In this document: piece after piece, positions 5,878 to 7,238 of the stretch | Numbering within the stretch: the stretch's first letter is position 1 | Layout of the letters: every line of letters begins with the position of its first letter | Assembly (NCBI GenBank): GCA_030603465.1 | Contig: JAUVXT010000129.1 | Span: forward strand, 1-7,238 | Direction of reading: 5' to 3' | DNA: 7,238 bases | DNA from: Deltaproteobacteria bacterium | Lineage (GTDB): Bacteria; Desulfobacterota; Syntrophia; Syntrophales; UBA2210 | Program-made: the position numbers and the translations under genes | Notes under the pieces: model-generated | What the model was told of the DNA's origin: nothing | Database searches by the model: none | Seen by the model: the letters and a program-made list of their open reading frames with translations, nothing else

Positions 5878-6517
5878 GAAACAGAGAAAGAAAATGGTCG
5901 ACTCCCAGGTTCGTTCGAGGGGAATAACGGATAAGCGGGTCTTGGAGGCAATGGAAAAGATTCCCCGCCACCTTTTTGTCGATGAAGGGCTTTTAAATCA
6001 GGCATACGACGACAATCCTCTCCCCATAGGAGAGAGGCAGACCATATCCCAACCCTATATTGTAGCGCTCATGACAGAAACGCTCCAATTAACAGGCAAG
6101 GAAAAGGTGCTTGAAATAGGCACCGGTTCCGGATATCAGGCGGCATTACTGGCAGAACTGGCCGACAGAGTCCTTTCCATAGAACGCATAGCGTCTCTCG
6201 CATCAAAAGCCCGGAATATTCTTGAATCTCTCAATTATTTCAATGTATTAGTCTGTGTGGGAGATGGAACATACGGCTGGAAAGACGAATCCCCATTCGA
6301 TGCCATTATTGTGACGGCCGGCGCCCCCGCCATCCCCGATATTCTTAAAGATCAACTGGCCGTGGGAGGAAGGCTTATTATTCCGGTGGGTGACCGATAT
6401 ACACAAACAATGATGAAGCTCACCCGCCTCTCCGACAATCCGGATGATATCAAAATTGAAGACCTCGGAGGTTGTCGATTTGTTAACCTCGTAGGCCAAC
6501 ATGGCTGGAAAGGTTAA
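5864..6517 (+). CDS. pcm: Protein-L-isoaspartate O-methyltransferase
   Basis: Pcm uses S-adenosylmethionine to methylate the isoaspartyl carboxyl group in aged proteins, starting their repair. The 217-aa product shows the N-terminal family helix RGITDKRVLEAMEKIPRHLFV (20-39), the substrate-side QTISQPYIVALMTE (59-72), SAM-binding motif I VLEIGTGSGYQAALLAEL (82-99), the acidic end of strand two SIE (105-107), and the post-motif VTAGAPAIPDILKDQL with GGRLIIPVG (150-176). The length is normal for bacterial Pcm (about 205-220). The ATG at 5864 is used; a TTG lies immediately upstream in frame, and an internal ATG at 5894, nearer the usual family start, is a possible alternative. It overlaps the upstream gene by 14 bases and lies eight bases before the next gene, so it sits in one operon. 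Confidence 0.96.
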   Translation: MDRYKKQRKKMVDSQVRSRGITDKRVLEAMEKIPRHLFVDEGLLNQAYDDNPLPIGERQTISQPYIVALMTETLQLTGKEKVLEIGTGSGYQAALLAELADRVLSIERIASLASKARNILESLNYFNVLVCVGDGTYGWKDESPFDAIIVTAGAPAIPDILKDQLAVGGRLIIPVGDRYTQTMMKLTRLSDNPDDIKIEDLGGCRFVNLVGQHGWKG

Positions 6518-6525
6518 AGGGGTCG

Positions 6526-7107
6526 ATGCTCAGAAGATTATATGACTGGGTCCTGCACTGGGCCGAAACTCCTTACGGATCATGGGCGCTCTTTCTGCTT
6601 GCCTTCGCGGAATCAAGCTTTTTCCCCATACCTCCCGACGTTCTGCTGATCGCGCTGGCGATATCGATACCCACCCGATCATTAAGGTACGCGCTTATCT
6701 GTTCTGCAGGTTCGGTGCTGGGCGGGATAGGCGGATATGCCATCGGTTATAATTTCATGGACCTTCTCGGTTTCCACATATTAAATTTCTATGGATTGAC
6801 GGATAAGTATAATACTCTGGGCGCTCTATATAATCAGTATAATGCCTGGGCTGTCGGAATAGCGGGATTTACACCGATACCGTACAAGGTCTTCACTATT
6901 TCGGCGGGCGCCTTCAAAATAAACTTTCCCATCTTTTTACTTGCTTCAGTCGTCAGCAGATCGGCACGATTTTTCCTGGTAGGCCTGTTGATATATTTAT
7001 TTGGTAAGAGTATAAGGGTACTCATCGACAGGTATTTTAATATCCTGGCCGTTGTCTTTGTAATACTTCTGGTAGGTGGAGCCATATTAATAAAGTGGTT
7101 AATCTGA
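6526..7107 (+). CDS. YqaA/DedA-like inner membrane protein (SNARE-associated/VTT domain)
   Basis: A 193-aa polytopic membrane protein of the DedA/VTT superfamily, closest to the short YqaA branch. Family marks are an N-terminal amphipathic stretch, ESSFFPIPPDVLL (29-41), the glycine-rich GSVLGGIGGYAIGY (62-75), the re-entrant GFTPIPYKVFTISAGAF (114-130) and SRSARFFLVG (144-153) with the conserved arginine, then a C-terminal membrane helix (about 171-190). DedA relatives have been linked to lipid-carrier (undecaprenyl phosphate) flipping and membrane homeostasis; whether the YqaA branch does this is not established. AAAGGGG lies just before the ATG, eight bases after the pcm stop codon. The next gene follows ten bases after its stop, so it is co-transcribed. 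Confidence 0.92.
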   Translation: MLRRLYDWVLHWAETPYGSWALFLLAFAESSFFPIPPDVLLIALAISIPTRSLRYALICSAGSVLGGIGGYAIGYNFMDLLGFHILNFYGLTDKYNTLGALYNQYNAWAVGIAGFTPIPYKVFTISAGAFKINFPIFLLASVVSRSARFFLVGLLIYLFGKSIRVLIDRYFNILAVVFVILLVGGAILIKWLI

Positions 7108-7117
7108 GGTTTGTCTT

Positions 7118-7238
7118 ATGCGCTTTAAGAAAGAGAAGTTCATACTCTTGTTGCTGATTATTTTCATATCGGCCTGCGCGGCAAAAACAACGAAAGTTAA
7201 GGGTGTGTACCATGTTGTAAAGAAGGAAGAAACTTTAT
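7118..7238 (+). CDS. NlpD-like LysM lipoprotein, N-terminus only (runs off the right edge)
   Basis: Forty residues are visible. The product has a basic start (MRFKKEK), a hydrophobic signal segment (FILLLLIIFIS) and a lipobox ISAC with the lipidated Cys at position 20. Soon after comes GVYHVVKKEETLY, the typical first strand and turn of a peptidoglycan-binding LysM repeat. This layout, after pcm and a YqaA gene, fits an NlpD-type lipoprotein, which would carry a C-terminal M23 domain outside the window (inference). GAGG, overlapping the preceding stop codon, is the ribosome binding site, eight bases before the ATG. Confidence 0.85.
   Translation, partial: MRFKKEKFILLLLIIFISACAAKTTKVKGVYHVVKKEETL

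Noticed and set aside
1..7238. CRISPR array, tRNA/rRNA genes, insertion sequences or phage genes
   Set aside because: No regularly spaced repeats, tRNA-like cloverleaf, transposase or phage protein was recognised on either strand.

Overview
The window looks like a bacterial chromosomal segment of moderate GC content carrying mostly housekeeping genes. The gene content (SecA, membrane-anchored and lipoprotein-type M23/LysM cell-wall proteins, Pcm, a YqaA/DedA-like membrane protein, radical SAM enzyme, cofactor-independent phosphoglycerate mutase) suggests a Gram-negative anaerobe, possibly Desulfobacterota (former Deltaproteobacteria) or a relative. That assignment is inference from gene content and order; no rRNA or marker search was possible.

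Layout. The left half is on the minus strand. secA is cut by the left edge (residues 1-354 present). It is preceded in transcription order by a TM-anchored M23 peptidase with its own promoter and a strong intrinsic terminator that abuts the secA ribosome binding site. Further right is a roughly 310-nt spacer with a C-tract and GC-rich palindrome, then a radical SAM gene. A small plus-strand ORF (66 codons) of uncertain status lies between the radical SAM gene and the mutase gene, and its stop overlaps that of the mutase. The mutase gene is divergent from a plus-strand operon: small coiled-coil protein, pcm, yqaA-like, then a LysM/NlpD-like lipoprotein cut by the right edge.

The main discovery is the phosphoglycerate mutase. 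Its coding sequence is an in-frame circular permutation of GpmI. The protein begins with what is normally the second part of the enzyme (from the AI.EAY segment of the transferase domain through the phosphatase-domain C-terminus GRSLI). A short linker of about 11 residues follows, then the normal N-terminus (ILDGWG, GNSEAGH, through GRYWSMDR and YGEG). All seven metal ligands are present in the new order, while two normally invariant loops of the transferase active site are altered. The protein length (524 aa from the likely GTG start) matches one complete enzyme.

How the genes work together: the left block serves envelope biogenesis (Sec export and peptidoglycan remodelling). The right block resembles the pcm-nlpD neighbourhood of proteobacteria (protein repair plus envelope lipoprotein). 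The mutase is a glycolysis/gluconeogenesis enzyme transcribed on its own.
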